Under the pieces are notes generated by a model. The model had not been told where the DNA came from, searched no databases, and worked only from the letters and a program-made list of their open reading frames with translations. Made by a program: the position numbers and the translations under genes. Shown one piece after another: positions 43,794 through 52,445 of a stretch of 64,000 nucleotides of DNA (position 1 is the stretch's first letter; each line of letters opens with the position of its first letter). The stretch spans positions 960,384 to 1,024,383 of the forward strand of contig NZ_KB911460.1 of assembly GCF_000383475.1 (NCBI RefSeq). Direction: 5' to 3'. The stretch comes from Microbacterium sp. 11MF (GTDB taxonomy: Bacteria > Actinomycetota > Actinomycetes > Actinomycetales > Microbacteriaceae).

Positions 43794-46303
43794 TGCGCGT
43801 CCCGCTCTCTTGGCTCGGCGAGTACGTCGATGTGGCCGAAGGCACGACCCCCGAGGACGTCCTCGCCTCCTTCGTCTCCGTCGGATTCGAGGAGGAGGAC
43901 GTCCACGCGTTCGACCTCACCGGTCCGATCGTCGTCGGACGCGTCGTCTCGTTCGAGGCCGAGCCGCAGTCCAACGGCAAGACCATCCGGTGGTGCCAGG
44001 TCGACGTCGGCGAGGCGAACGGCGGCGTCCGCGGCATCGTCTGCGGCGCCGGCAACTTCTTCGAGGGCGACAAGGTCGTCGTGACGCTGCCGGGAGCCGT
44101 CCTGCCCGGCCCGTTCCCGATCGCGGCGCGGAAGACGTACGGCCATGTCTCGGACGGCATGATCGCCTCCGCCAAGGAACTCGGTCTGGGGGAGGAGCAC
44201 TCCGGCATCCTCCGCCTGACGGAACTCGGCCTCGACCCCGAGGTCGGGACCGACGCGATCGCCCTCCTCGGCCTCGACGACGTCGCCGTCGACATCAACG
44301 TCACGCCCGACCGCGGGTACGCGCTCTCGATCCGCGGTGCAGCACGCGAGTACGCACACGCGACCCGAGCCCGCTTCATCGACCCCGGCCTGCGCCCCTT
44401 CGAGGAGCTCGAGCAGCCCACCGGCGGGTTCGACATCTCCGTCGACGACGCGGCTCCCATCCACGGCAAACCCGGTGCGAGCGAGTTCGTCGTGCGCATC
44501 GTCCGCGACGTCGACCCGTCCCGGCCGACGCCGCCCTGGATGACCGCGCGCCTGTCGCTCGCCGGCATCCGCTCGCTCGGCATCCTGATCGACATCACCA
44601 ACTACGTGATGCTCGAACTGGGCAACCCGATCCACGGCTACGACCTCGACACGCTCACCGGCGGCATCACCGTCCGCCGCGCCTCGGCAGGGGAGAAGCT
44701 CACGACCCTCGACGGCAAGGAGCGCACCCTCGACGCCGAGGACCTGCTCATCACCGACGAGTCGGGCCCCATCGGCCTGGCGGGCGTCATGGGCGGCGGC
44801 AAGACCGAGATGGGGGATGCCACGCGCAACGTCCTCATCGAGGCGGCCATCTTCGACCCGGTGTCGATCGCCCGCACGGCGCGTCGGCACAAGCTGCCCA
44901 GCGAGGCGTCCCGGCGCTTCGAGCGCGGCGTCGACCCGCTCATCCCGTTCGTCGCGGCACGCCGCGTCGCCGACCTGATGGTCGAACTCGCCGGCGGCAC
45001 GCTCGACACGACCACGGGCGGCGCACTCTTCGCCGAGGTTTTCGTCCCGTCCGTCGACCTCCCCGAGTCGTTCGTCAGCGGCCTCATCGGCGTCGACTAC
45101 ACGACCGACGAGATCGTCGGCGCGCTCGAGACCATCGGGTGCGAGGTCATCGACGCCGACGGCGGCTGGGAGGTCATCCCTCCCTCCTGGCGCCCCGACC
45201 TCACCGACCGGTGGACGCTCGCCGAAGAAGTCGCGCGCCTGCACGGGCTCGATCGGATCCCGTCCATCCTCCCGACGCCTCCCTCCGGACGCGGTCTCAC
45301 GGCTGCGCAGCGCGGACGTCGTCGCGTCGCAAACGCGTTGGCTGCCTCCGGTCACGTCGAGGTCGTCGCGTTCCCGTTCACGACCGAGGATCAGAACGAC
45401 CTGCACGGTTCGGCGGCGGGAGAGCACCTGCCCTCCATCAGGCTCGCCAACCCGCTCGACGGTCAGGCGCCCTTCCTGCGGCGTTCGCTTCTTCCCGGTC
45501 TTCTGCAGATCGCGCACCGGAACGTCTCCCGTGGCTTCACCGACGTCGCCCTCTTCGAGACCGGCACGGTGTTCGCACCGGTCGAGGGCGTCGAGTACGG
45601 CACCACCACCGTGCCGCCGCTCGCGCAGCTGCCCGATGAGGCCACGCTCGCCGCACTGCACGCATCGATCCCGCCGCAGCCCCGGCATGTCGCCGTCCTG
45701 CTGCACGGCAACGCCCTGGTGAAGCGCCCCGGCCAGTCGGCGGTCGCCTTCGACCTCGCCGATGCGCTCGGTGCGGTCCAGACGGTCGCCGCGGCGGCCG
45801 GGGTCGCGATCGAGGTCCGCCAGTCCCAGCGTGCGGCGCTCCACCCCGGACGAGCCGGTTCGCTCTTCGTCGGGGACACCGAGGTCGGCTACGTCGGCGA
45901 GCTGCTGCCCGCCGTCGCGGAGGCCGCTGACCTGCACGGCCGTGCCTTCGTCGCCGAGCTCGACCTCGACGCGGTGCTCGCACTCACGACTGCACCGGAT
46001 GCGGCGCCCTCGCTCGCGACCTATCCGGCCGCGACGCAGGACGTCTCGCTCGTCGTGGCCGCCGACCTCGCCGCCGGCGCGGTGCGGGACGCGCTCGTCG
46101 ACGGGGCCGGCCCCCTCCTCGAGGACATCCGCCTCGTCGACGACTACCGGGGTACCGGTCTGCCGGACGGCTCCAAGAGCCTCACGTTCGCCCTGCGCTT
46201 CCGTGCCGACGACCGCACGCTGACCGCCGCGGAGGCGACGGACGCGAAGCTCGCGGGCGTCGCGGTCGCGGCCGAGCGGCATGGAGCCGCGATCCGCGAC
46301 TGA
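43793..46303 (+). CDS. pheT: Phenylalanine-tRNA ligase, beta subunit
   Basis: 836 residues from ATG 43793 (MRVPLSWLGEYVDV), overlapping pheS by one base. Domains in order: N-terminal OB-fold tRNA-binding domain (VGRVVSFEAEPQSNGKTIRWCQVDVG), B3/B4 editing domain, B5 domain, a catalytic-like core and a C-terminal anticodon-binding FDX-ACB domain (YPAATQDVSLVVAADL to KSLTFALRFRADDRTLT). All are present, so proofreading is expected. Long antisense ORFs over this gene are shadows. Confidence 0.97.
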   Translation: MRVPLSWLGEYVDVAEGTTPEDVLASFVSVGFEEEDVHAFDLTGPIVVGRVVSFEAEPQSNGKTIRWCQVDVGEANGGVRGIVCGAGNFFEGDKVVVTLPGAVLPGPFPIAARKTYGHVSDGMIASAKELGLGEEHSGILRLTELGLDPEVGTDAIALLGLDDVAVDINVTPDRGYALSIRGAAREYAHATRARFIDPGLRPFEELEQPTGGFDISVDDAAPIHGKPGASEFVVRIVRDVDPSRPTPPWMTARLSLAGIRSLGILIDITNYVMLELGNPIHGYDLDTLTGGITVRRASAGEKLTTLDGKERTLDAEDLLITDESGPIGLAGVMGGGKTEMGDATRNVLIEAAIFDPVSIARTARRHKLPSEASRRFERGVDPLIPFVAARRVADLMVELAGGTLDTTTGGALFAEVFVPSVDLPESFVSGLIGVDYTTDEIVGALETIGCEVIDADGGWEVIPPSWRPDLTDRWTLAEEVARLHGLDRIPSILPTPPSGRGLTAAQRGRRRVANALAASGHVEVVAFPFTTEDQNDLHGSAAGEHLPSIRLANPLDGQAPFLRRSLLPGLLQIAHRNVSRGFTDVALFETGTVFAPVEGVEYGTTTVPPLAQLPDEATLAALHASIPPQPRHVAVLLHGNALVKRPGQSAVAFDLADALGAVQTVAAAAGVAIEVRQSQRAALHPGRAGSLFVGDTEVGYVGELLPAVAEAADLHGRAFVAELDLDAVLALTTAPDAAPSLATYPAATQDVSLVVAADLAAGAVRDALVDGAGPLLEDIRLVDDYRGTGLPDGSKSLTFALRFRADDRTLTAAEATDAKLAGVAVAAERHGAAIRD

Positions 46304-46331
46304 TCCGATCACCCTGCGGGGTGTGCTGCGG

Positions 46332-47702
46332 TCAGCCGCGATCGAAGCGCATATCGCAGGCATCGGCATCCGCGTCGGGTGCAACGGTGCCGGTCCGCGC
46401 GAAGTCAGCCCAGACACGCCGCACCGCGCGCCCGCGCGCGTCGACTTCGGCCCAGGCGTCGGGCGGAACGAGGCTCGTCCGCGTCCAGGCATCGCGGGTT
46501 CCGAGCACCAGCGGGACGTCGACGGTGTGTCCGACTCCGATCGGACTGGACGCGGGTGCTGCCTCCAGCAGGTACCGCACGGCGCGACCGCCCGCCGCTC
46601 GGTGGCGATCGACGAATGCCCGCACGGGCCGCGTGTAGACGACGCGGGTCAGCGGCCCCACCATCGCGCGCATGAGCAGCGCTCGGAGAGCGCGCCCCAG
46701 GACGGGAGCCCGCAGGAGCGGCGCGACCACGGGCAGCGCCGGCAGGTACATCGCGATCTCTTCGCGCGTCGTGCCGATGAGGAGGTCGACGTCCGATGCG
46801 ACGGCTTGCCACGCGGCATCCCGCTGCGCTTCGGTCGGAAGGGGAGCGTGACCGTAGCGCGGACCCCACGGAAGCCCCGAACGGATGCCGAACGGCCAGG
46901 AGGCGCGCTCCGCCCCGGACTGCCGCCGCAGCACCGCATCGGTCGCGGCGTCGGGGGCGAGCGCCCGCGTCACGCGCGCCATCGCTCGGAACATGCGCTC
47001 CCGTCCGCCGGTGACGCCGAGGGGCGGGCTCTGCACGATGGCCCTGCGGATGAGTCCGCGCGCCCCCTCGCTGATCAGGAGATGCAGGATCGCGTCGGCG
47101 CCCGCGGACTGGCCCATCGCGGTGAGGGTTGTCGGATCCCCACCGAACGCGCCGATCGACGCGTGGATCCAGCGCAACGCTTCGATCTGATCCAGCAGGC
47201 CCAGGTTGGCGGGCGGTCCGTCCTGCGGATGCCTCGGGCCGGATCCGCCGCCGCCGAACCCCAGCAGCCCCAACCGCGAGGTCACGGCGACGACGATGAC
47301 GCGCTGCTCGACGACGAGCGCGCGGGGGTCGTAGATCTCGAGGTCGCCGGCACCCGTCGTGTATCCGCCGCCGTGGAACCAGACGATGACGGGAACGACC
47401 TCACCGGGATCGAGGTCCGCCGGCAGCGTGATCGACAGGCGTTGGCAGTCCTCGGACTGGCTCACACCGTCGAGGGCGCCCTCCAGGAGGGTGTCGAGGA
47501 TCCGCGACGACGGCTGCGGGCAGGCAGGCGCCGGGGTCACCGCGCTGAGCACTGCGCGTCCGGCCGGCGCCGCCACGGGCGCCTCCCCGCGGGCGGCGGT
47601 CGCGTAGGGGATTCCCCGGTAGCGGATGACGTCGCCGTCGCGGAGGCCCGTGACGGGCCCGGAGCGCGTCGGGATCGGACCGGGGACGGCGAGTGGCGGC
47701 AT
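46332..47702 (-). CDS. Type-B carboxylesterase/lipase family protein
   Basis: 456 residues. The N-terminal GLRDGDVIRYRGIPYATA matches the family start, followed by VIVWFHGGGYTTGAG (oxyanion hole) and LTAMGQSAGADAILHLL with the nucleophile Ser in GQSAG. A putative His is in GVGHTVDVPLVLG. The usual GESAG has Gln in place of Glu here. No signal peptide, so probably cytosolic. TAGCGT lies 6 nt before the ATG on the minus strand (47709-47714), another leaderless pattern. Substrate unknown. Confidence 0.87.
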   Translation of the reverse strand: MPPLAVPGPIPTRSGPVTGLRDGDVIRYRGIPYATAARGEAPVAAPAGRAVLSAVTPAPACPQPSSRILDTLLEGALDGVSQSEDCQRLSITLPADLDPGEVVPVIVWFHGGGYTTGAGDLEIYDPRALVVEQRVIVVAVTSRLGLLGFGGGGSGPRHPQDGPPANLGLLDQIEALRWIHASIGAFGGDPTTLTAMGQSAGADAILHLLISEGARGLIRRAIVQSPPLGVTGGRERMFRAMARVTRALAPDAATDAVLRRQSGAERASWPFGIRSGLPWGPRYGHAPLPTEAQRDAAWQAVASDVDLLIGTTREEIAMYLPALPVVAPLLRAPVLGRALRALLMRAMVGPLTRVVYTRPVRAFVDRHRAAGGRAVRYLLEAAPASSPIGVGHTVDVPLVLGTRDAWTRTSLVPPDAWAEVDARGRAVRRVWADFARTGTVAPDADADACDMRFDRG

Positions 47703-47708
47703 CCCGTA

Positions 47709-47714
47709 ACGCTA
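47709..47714 (-). promoter_or_regulatory. Leaderless promoter of the esterase gene
   Basis: Minus-strand TAGCGT (47714 down to 47709), 6 nt before ATG 47702. Confidence 0.6.
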
Positions 47715-47731
47715 TCCGTCGAGGGGGCTGC

Positions 47732-48856
47732 TCAGCGCCTGCCCCAGTTCCACGGCGGGCCGTCCAATCGGCCCCGTCCCTCGACGGCCGTGCCGTTGCT
47801 GTACCGCTCGAGAGAGACCCGGTTGGCATCGGGTATCGCGTCGACGAGCCCGGACGCGTGCGACACCAGGATGACCTGCGTCTGCTCGGATGCCGCCCGC
47901 ACGAGATGCGCCAACGGTTCGAGCAGGCTCGGGTGAAGGCTCGACTCCGGCTCGTTGAGGACCGTGAGGGGTGCGGGCCTGGCGGGCAGGAGCGCCGCGC
48001 ACAGGAGCAGGTAACGGAGCGTCCCGTCCGAGAGTTCGGCCGCGTCCAGGGGTCGCAGGAGCCCCGACTGCCTGACGGTGAGTCGCAGCACGCCGTCGGT
48101 CGCCTCGACGCGCACGCGACTGCCGGGGAACGCGTCGTCGACGGCGCGATCGAGTTGATGCCCGAAGCCCATGTCGTGGACCGTGGCCCAGACCGCCGCG
48201 AGGTTCGACCCGTCGTGGGCGAGGAGCGGCGACCGCGTACCGACCTGGGGACGGCGGGCGGGGGCGTCCGCATCCACCCGGAAGTGGTCGTAGAAGCGCC
48301 AGCCGTTCATCATCCGTCGGAGCCCCAGCAGCTCCGGGGCGGTGTCGCCGTCGGCCAGGTCCGTGATGATGCTCTCGAACGGAGCGAGCTTCTGGTCGAG
48401 ACTCACCCACGCGCCGTCCCGAACGCGCGTCTGCGTTCGGAGCCGGTCGATCAGAAGGGTCGCCGGCTTGGCCAGGGGGCCGGCGAAGACCTGCTCCCGC
48501 TTGATCTCGGGGTCACGGGCGAACACGCTCTCCTGGGAGATCTGGGGGATGCCGAGGTCGACGAGGTATCCGAGCTCGTCCGACGCGAACCCGAGCTGCA
48601 CCGCGATCGGGCCCCGACGCACGGTGCCCTGATCGCCACCTTCCTCCGGCCCAGCCCACAGCAGGGACGGCAGACCTCCCTCGCGTGCGACGGCTCCGAC
48701 GAGGTCGCCGCGCGCAGCGGATGCCAGTAAACGCAGCGCGCGGTAGAGGTTGGACTTGCCCGAGCCGTTCGGACCCGTCACGACCGTGAGCGCTTCGAGG
48801 GGCAGCACGATGTCGCGGAGGGATCGGTAACCGGAGACGGCGAGCGTGCGCAGCAT
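47732..48856 (-). CDS. AAA-type ATPase of the RecF/SMC-like class
   Basis: 374 residues. N-terminal strand SGYRSLRDIVLPLEALTVVTGPNGSGKSNLYRALRLL has a RecF/SMC-type start with Walker A GPNGSGKSN; the ABC-like signature region is LSDGTLRYLLLCAALL, Walker B APLTVLNEPESSLHPSLL and the switch His VILVSHASGLV. No Toprim domain is present, which separates it from OLD nucleases. The function is unknown; a stand-alone AAA_21-type ATPase could act in repair, in defence with a partner, or as a regulator. Neighbours (esterase, exporter) give no clear clue. Confidence 0.82.
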   Translation of the reverse strand: MLRTLAVSGYRSLRDIVLPLEALTVVTGPNGSGKSNLYRALRLLASAARGDLVGAVAREGGLPSLLWAGPEEGGDQGTVRRGPIAVQLGFASDELGYLVDLGIPQISQESVFARDPEIKREQVFAGPLAKPATLLIDRLRTQTRVRDGAWVSLDQKLAPFESIITDLADGDTAPELLGLRRMMNGWRFYDHFRVDADAPARRPQVGTRSPLLAHDGSNLAAVWATVHDMGFGHQLDRAVDDAFPGSRVRVEATDGVLRLTVRQSGLLRPLDAAELSDGTLRYLLLCAALLPARPAPLTVLNEPESSLHPSLLEPLAHLVRAASEQTQVILVSHASGLVDAIPDANRVSLERYSNGTAVEGRGRLDGPPWNWGRR

Positions 48857-48903
48857 CCCCTCACCCTGCCAGGTGGGGTGGACATCGCGACACGCCCGTT
48901 CGC

Positions 48904-48915
48904 TAGGCTCGCCGC
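48904..48915 (+). promoter_or_regulatory. Leaderless promoter of the ABC exporter operon (-10 TAGGCT)
   Basis: TAGGCT at 48904-48909, 6 nt before GTG 48916. Followed by three coupled genes. Confidence 0.7.
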
Positions 48916-49686
48916 GTGAGCGAGCAACAGAGCGTCCCCGCCCTCCATCTCTCCGGCCTGGTGAAGCAGTTCGGGTCGACTCCGGCGGTCGCCGGCATCG
49001 ATCTGGTCGTACCGTCCGGCTCGTTCTACGGCCTCGTGGGCCCGAACGGGGCGGGCAAGACCACCACGTTGTCGATGGCGACGGGGCTTTTGCGTCCGGA
49101 TGCGGGCGGCGCCTGGGTGCACGGGATCGACGTGTGGCGCGACCCGGTCGCTGCCAAGCGCGTGATCGGCAACCTCTCCGACGGCATTCGGCTCTTCGAC
49201 CGTCTCACCGGGGAGCAGCTCATCACCTACACGGCGATGATGTTCGGGCTTCCGCGCCCGGAGATCGCGCCCCGTGTCTCCGACCTCCTCGACCTCATGG
49301 ATCTGCGCCCCGCGGCCGGGACGATCGTCGCTGACTACTCGGCCGGTATGACCAAGAAGGTCGCCCTCGCGTGCGCACTGGTGCACGCACCACGACTGCT
49401 CGTCCTCGACGAACCGTTCGAATCCGTCGACCCCGTCTCGGCCGCCAACATCGAAGACGTGCTGCGCGGGTACACGGCGTCGGGCGGATCGGTGATCGTC
49501 TCGAGCCACTCGATGGACCTCGTCCAGCGCATGTGCGACCACGTCGCGGTCATCGCGGCCGGACGGGTCCTCGCCGCGGGTACGGTCGACGAGGTCCGCG
49601 CGGGGCAGACCCTGCAGGACCGTTTCGTCGAGCTCGTCGGCGGCCGTCACACGAGTGAGGGGCCGCAGTGGTTGCGACAGTCCTGA
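48916..49686 (+). CDS. ABC transporter ATP-binding protein
   Basis: 256 residues. Walker A GPNGAGKTTTLS, a signature motif altered to YSAGMTKKVALACAL (normally LSGGQ), Walker B LLVLDEPFESVDPVS and switch His VSSHSMDLV. The variant signature is shared with ABC-2 exporters of the YhaQ/NatA sort. The permease gene overlaps it by 19 nt. Confidence 0.88.
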   Translation: MSEQQSVPALHLSGLVKQFGSTPAVAGIDLVVPSGSFYGLVGPNGAGKTTTLSMATGLLRPDAGGAWVHGIDVWRDPVAAKRVIGNLSDGIRLFDRLTGEQLITYTAMMFGLPRPEIAPRVSDLLDLMDLRPAAGTIVADYSAGMTKKVALACALVHAPRLLVLDEPFESVDPVSAANIEDVLRGYTASGGSVIVSSHSMDLVQRMCDHVAVIAAGRVLAAGTVDEVRAGQTLQDRFVELVGGRHTSEGPQWLRQS

Positions 49687-51254
49687 AGCTCCGGTACCGG
49701 GCGCTCTTCAACACGCTCGCCCGACGGCCCTGGCAGCTCGTCGGGTTCATCTTCGGCGCCTTGTGGGGTCTCGGGATCCTGGCCTCCGTGACGGCGGGCA
49801 TCATCTCGCTCAGCATCTTCGGCTCCCTCGACGCCGCGGCCGGCGTCAGCATCCTCGGGGGGAGCGCACTGATCCTCGGATGGGTCGTCGCCCCCATCGT
49901 CGCGACCGGCATGGACACTTCGATCGATGCGCGTCGCCTGGCCCCCTTCCCGTTCACGCGACGACAGACGATGCTCGCGCTCGCCGGTACGGGGATCACC
50001 GGCATCCCGGGCGTCGTCACGACGCTCGTCGCCCTGATCTCCGTCATCCTGTGGCTGCGCTGGCCGCTGGCGGCGCTCGCGGGCATCCCCGCCGCGCTCA
50101 TCGGGGTCGCGATCTGCGTCGTCGCCTCGCGACTCGTGGGAGAGCTCTCCGGCGGCATGGGCGGGAATCGGCGCGGTCGGGAGCTCATCGGGACGATCGT
50201 GCTCGTGGTCATCATGCTCTCGGGCCCGCTCATCACCGGCATCCTCGCCCTTCTCGACGGGGGGACGGGGTCGTTGGGCGATCGCTTCGGCGCCGCCGCC
50301 GCCGTGCTGCCCTGGACGCCGCTCGGCGCCGCCTGGGGTGTGGCGCCGGCGCTCGCCGCGGGCGAGGGAGTGCTCGCGCTCGCTCGGGTGGCTATCGCAC
50401 TCGCGACCCTCGCCGTCCTCGGGTGGGCCTGGTCCCGCGCCGTCGACCGGTCGACATCCGCCCCGCCGCGGCAGTCGAGCCGGCAGGTGGCCGCCGGCAA
50501 GCTCGGTCTGTTCGGCGTCATGCCCACCGGCGGTGTCGGTGCGACGTGGGCCCGTTCGCTCAACGCGTGGCTCCGCGACCCGCGGTACCTCCGGCAGTTG
50601 CTCGTGGTCCCGATCTTCCCGATCCTGTTCGCCTTCATCGGCGGCGTCGACGGATTCGGGTTCGCGGCGTCCCCGGTCCTCGTGGCCTTCATGCTCGCGA
50701 TCGGTGGATACACCGACATCTCCTACGACGGCACGGCGTACGCGACGGTCCTCGCGACGGGCATCCGCGGCCGCGACGACCGTCTCGGACGCCTCCTCGG
50801 CGCGGCGAGCCTCGGCATCCCTCTCGTCGTCATCGTCTCGATCGTGAGCTGCGTCCTCAGTGGGGATGCCGGGCGTCTTGCACTCGTGCTCGGCGCATCC
50901 CTGGGGGTCCTCCTGGTCGGATACGGGGTGTCGGCGGTGACGTCGGCGATGATCATCGCGCCCGTTGCGGCGCCGGGGGACAGTCCGTTCAAGAGCGTCC
51001 CCGGCCAGACCTTCGTCAGCGGACTTCTCGTCTTCGTCGTGTGGGCGGTGATCGGCGTGCTGTCGCTCCCCGTCCTCGTCATCGCGGTCACCGGCATGGT
51101 CCAGGGCCCGGGGGAGTGGGGTCTGGCGACCCTCGCGGTCGGCCTCATCGTCGGAGGCGGTGCCGCCGTCCTCGGTGTCTTCCTGGGTGGGCGGACCTTC
51201 GACCGGTCCGGCCCCGAGCTCTTCGACCGCATCCGGTCCCTCCCGACGACATGA
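49668..51254 (+). CDS. Large ABC-2-like transporter membrane subunit
   Basis: 528 residues, GTG 49668 inside the ATPase gene. About twelve hydrophobic segments in two halves (six before and six after a hydrophilic loop near residues 255-290), so one chain may form the whole pore. FNTLARRPWQLVGFIFGALW at the start and LNAWLRDPRYLRQLLVVPIFP in the second half look like matched half entries. Family members of this length are common in actinobacteria; the substrate is unknown. It overlaps the epimerase gene by 4 nt. Confidence 0.8.
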   Translation: MVATVLKLRYRALFNTLARRPWQLVGFIFGALWGLGILASVTAGIISLSIFGSLDAAAGVSILGGSALILGWVVAPIVATGMDTSIDARRLAPFPFTRRQTMLALAGTGITGIPGVVTTLVALISVILWLRWPLAALAGIPAALIGVAICVVASRLVGELSGGMGGNRRGRELIGTIVLVVIMLSGPLITGILALLDGGTGSLGDRFGAAAAVLPWTPLGAAWGVAPALAAGEGVLALARVAIALATLAVLGWAWSRAVDRSTSAPPRQSSRQVAAGKLGLFGVMPTGGVGATWARSLNAWLRDPRYLRQLLVVPIFPILFAFIGGVDGFGFAASPVLVAFMLAIGGYTDISYDGTAYATVLATGIRGRDDRLGRLLGAASLGIPLVVIVSIVSCVLSGDAGRLALVLGASLGVLLVGYGVSAVTSAMIIAPVAAPGDSPFKSVPGQTFVSGLLVFVVWAVIGVLSLPVLVIAVTGMVQGPGEWGLATLAVGLIVGGGAAVLGVFLGGRTFDRSGPELFDRIRSLPTT

Positions 51255-52237
51255 GCGACCGCGTCCTCGTCCTCGGCGGCACCGGATGGGTGGGCCGGCG
51301 GGTGGCCGCGGCCTGGCTCGACCGCGGTGCCCGCGTGACGGTCAGCGGTCGCGGCGGTCGGACTGCACCGGAGGGTGCCGAGCTCGTCGTGCTCGACCGC
51401 GCCGAACCGGACGCGTATCGCGTGGTAGCCGGAACCGACTGGGATGAGATCGTCGATGTCTCCTCCGTCCCGGCGCACGTCGCCCACGCGGCATCCGCCG
51501 TCGGCGACCGTGCCGCGCACGCGACGTACATCTCCAGCGTGTCCGTCTATGCCGACGCGAGCACCCCGGGCGCCGACGAGGACGCGGGCCTGGTGGAGCC
51601 TCTCGGCGAGGACGACCCGGACGACTACGCCCGCGCCAAGGTCGCCGGCGAGCAGGCTGCCGTTGGGCTCGGCACCCGCGTGGCGATCGTCCGTCCGGGG
51701 CTCATCGTGGGCCCCGGAGACCCGACGGATCGGTTCGGCTACTGGCCGGCGCGGTTCGCCGCCGCCGGGGCGGAGCCCGTCCTCGTCCCCGAAGGCCCGG
51801 ACCTCCGCGCGCAGGTGATCGACGTCGACGACCTCGTGTCCTTCGTCGTCGCATCGGGCGCGCGCGGGCTCGACGGCGTCGTCGACGCGGTCGGTCACTC
51901 CCACCCCCTCGCCGGCGTCCTCACCCTCGCGCGAGAGGCCGCCGGCCACACCGGGGAGGTGCTGACCGCTCCCACCGATTGGCTCGAACGCCACGGCGTC
52001 GCCTTCTGGGCGGGACCGCGGTCGCTCCCGCTCTGGCTCCCGGCCGACGTGCCGGGGTTCGCGTCGCGGAGCGGTGCCGCCTACCGGGCGGCGGGCGGCG
52101 GCATCCGTCCCCTGTCCGAGACGATCGACCGCGTCCTCGCGGACGAGCGGGCCCGCGGCGTCGCGCGGTCACGGGCCGCCGGTCTCGAACGCGCCGAGGA
52201 GCTCGCCCTCATCGAGGCATTGCGCGCGCAGCGCTGA
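51251..52237 (+). CDS. NAD-dependent epimerase/dehydratase family protein
   Basis: 328 residues from ATG 51251, coupled to the permease gene. Rossmann motif VLVLGGTGWVGRRVAAAWL; ISSVSVYAD carries the Ser region and the Tyr/Lys pair is DDYARAKVAGE (Y-x-x-x-K intact as YARAK). The substrate may be a nucleotide sugar or a related cofactor-bound molecule. Its place as third gene of an exporter operon is unexplained. Confidence 0.83.
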   Translation: MSDRVLVLGGTGWVGRRVAAAWLDRGARVTVSGRGGRTAPEGAELVVLDRAEPDAYRVVAGTDWDEIVDVSSVPAHVAHAASAVGDRAAHATYISSVSVYADASTPGADEDAGLVEPLGEDDPDDYARAKVAGEQAAVGLGTRVAIVRPGLIVGPGDPTDRFGYWPARFAAAGAEPVLVPEGPDLRAQVIDVDDLVSFVVASGARGLDGVVDAVGHSHPLAGVLTLAREAAGHTGEVLTAPTDWLERHGVAFWAGPRSLPLWLPADVPGFASRSGAAYRAAGGGIRPLSETIDRVLADERARGVARSRAAGLERAEELALIEALRAQR

Positions 52238-52268
52238 GCTCGATTTGCGACGACGGATGCCGCGGCGC

Positions 52269-52280
52269 TACCGTCGCGGT
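52269..52280 (+). promoter_or_regulatory. Leaderless promoter of the arginine-rich leader ORF (-10 TACCGT)
   Basis: TACCGT at 52269-52274, 6 nt before ATG 52281; the same spacing as at dapB, pgsA, dapF, hisB and argH. Confidence 0.6.
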
Positions 52281-52355
52281 ATGTCCTCGCCCGCGACCCT
52301 CACCGTCTCGACGGTGGTCCGCGCGCGTCGACGTCTGGGCGACCGCCGACGCTAG
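52281..52355 (+). CDS. Putative arginine-rich leader peptide of the arg operon
   Basis: A 24-codon ORF, too short for usual gene finders, ending in RARRRLGDRRR, that is seven Arg in the last eleven residues, read by CGC, CGT and CGA codons right before TAG. It starts with ATG six nt after a good -10 box and ends 90 nt before argC. The following RNA has mutually exclusive pairings: two GGCGAC copies (52338-52343 and 52355-52360) can pair with GTCGCC (52400-52405), which overlaps another hairpin (GCCG 52403-52406 with CGGC 52411-52414). This is what a translation-controlled attenuator looks like. Arg-rich frames are frequent by chance in GC-rich DNA, so the call is tentative. Confidence 0.55.
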   Translation: MSSPATLTVSTVVRARRRLGDRRR

Positions 52356-52432
52356 GCGACCCCTCCCGCTCTCCGCGCACGGCGGATCGAGCCGCAGGTG
52401 TCGCCGTCTTCGGCCCCGCTCACTCCAGACAA

Positions 52433-52445
52433 TAAGGTTGAATCC
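52433..52445 (+). promoter_or_regulatory. argC start signals (-10-like TAAGGT)
   Basis: TAAGGT at 52433-52438 lies 7 nt before ATG 52446 and can be a leaderless promoter; read as RNA from the upstream promoter, AAGG inside it could be a weak ribosome binding site. In either case it argues for ATG 52446 over the in-frame start at 52398. Confidence 0.55.

Noticed and set aside
43526..46492. 988-residue open frame on the minus strand
   Set aside because: Shadow of pheS-pheT, with the same compositional signature and no motif or promoter.
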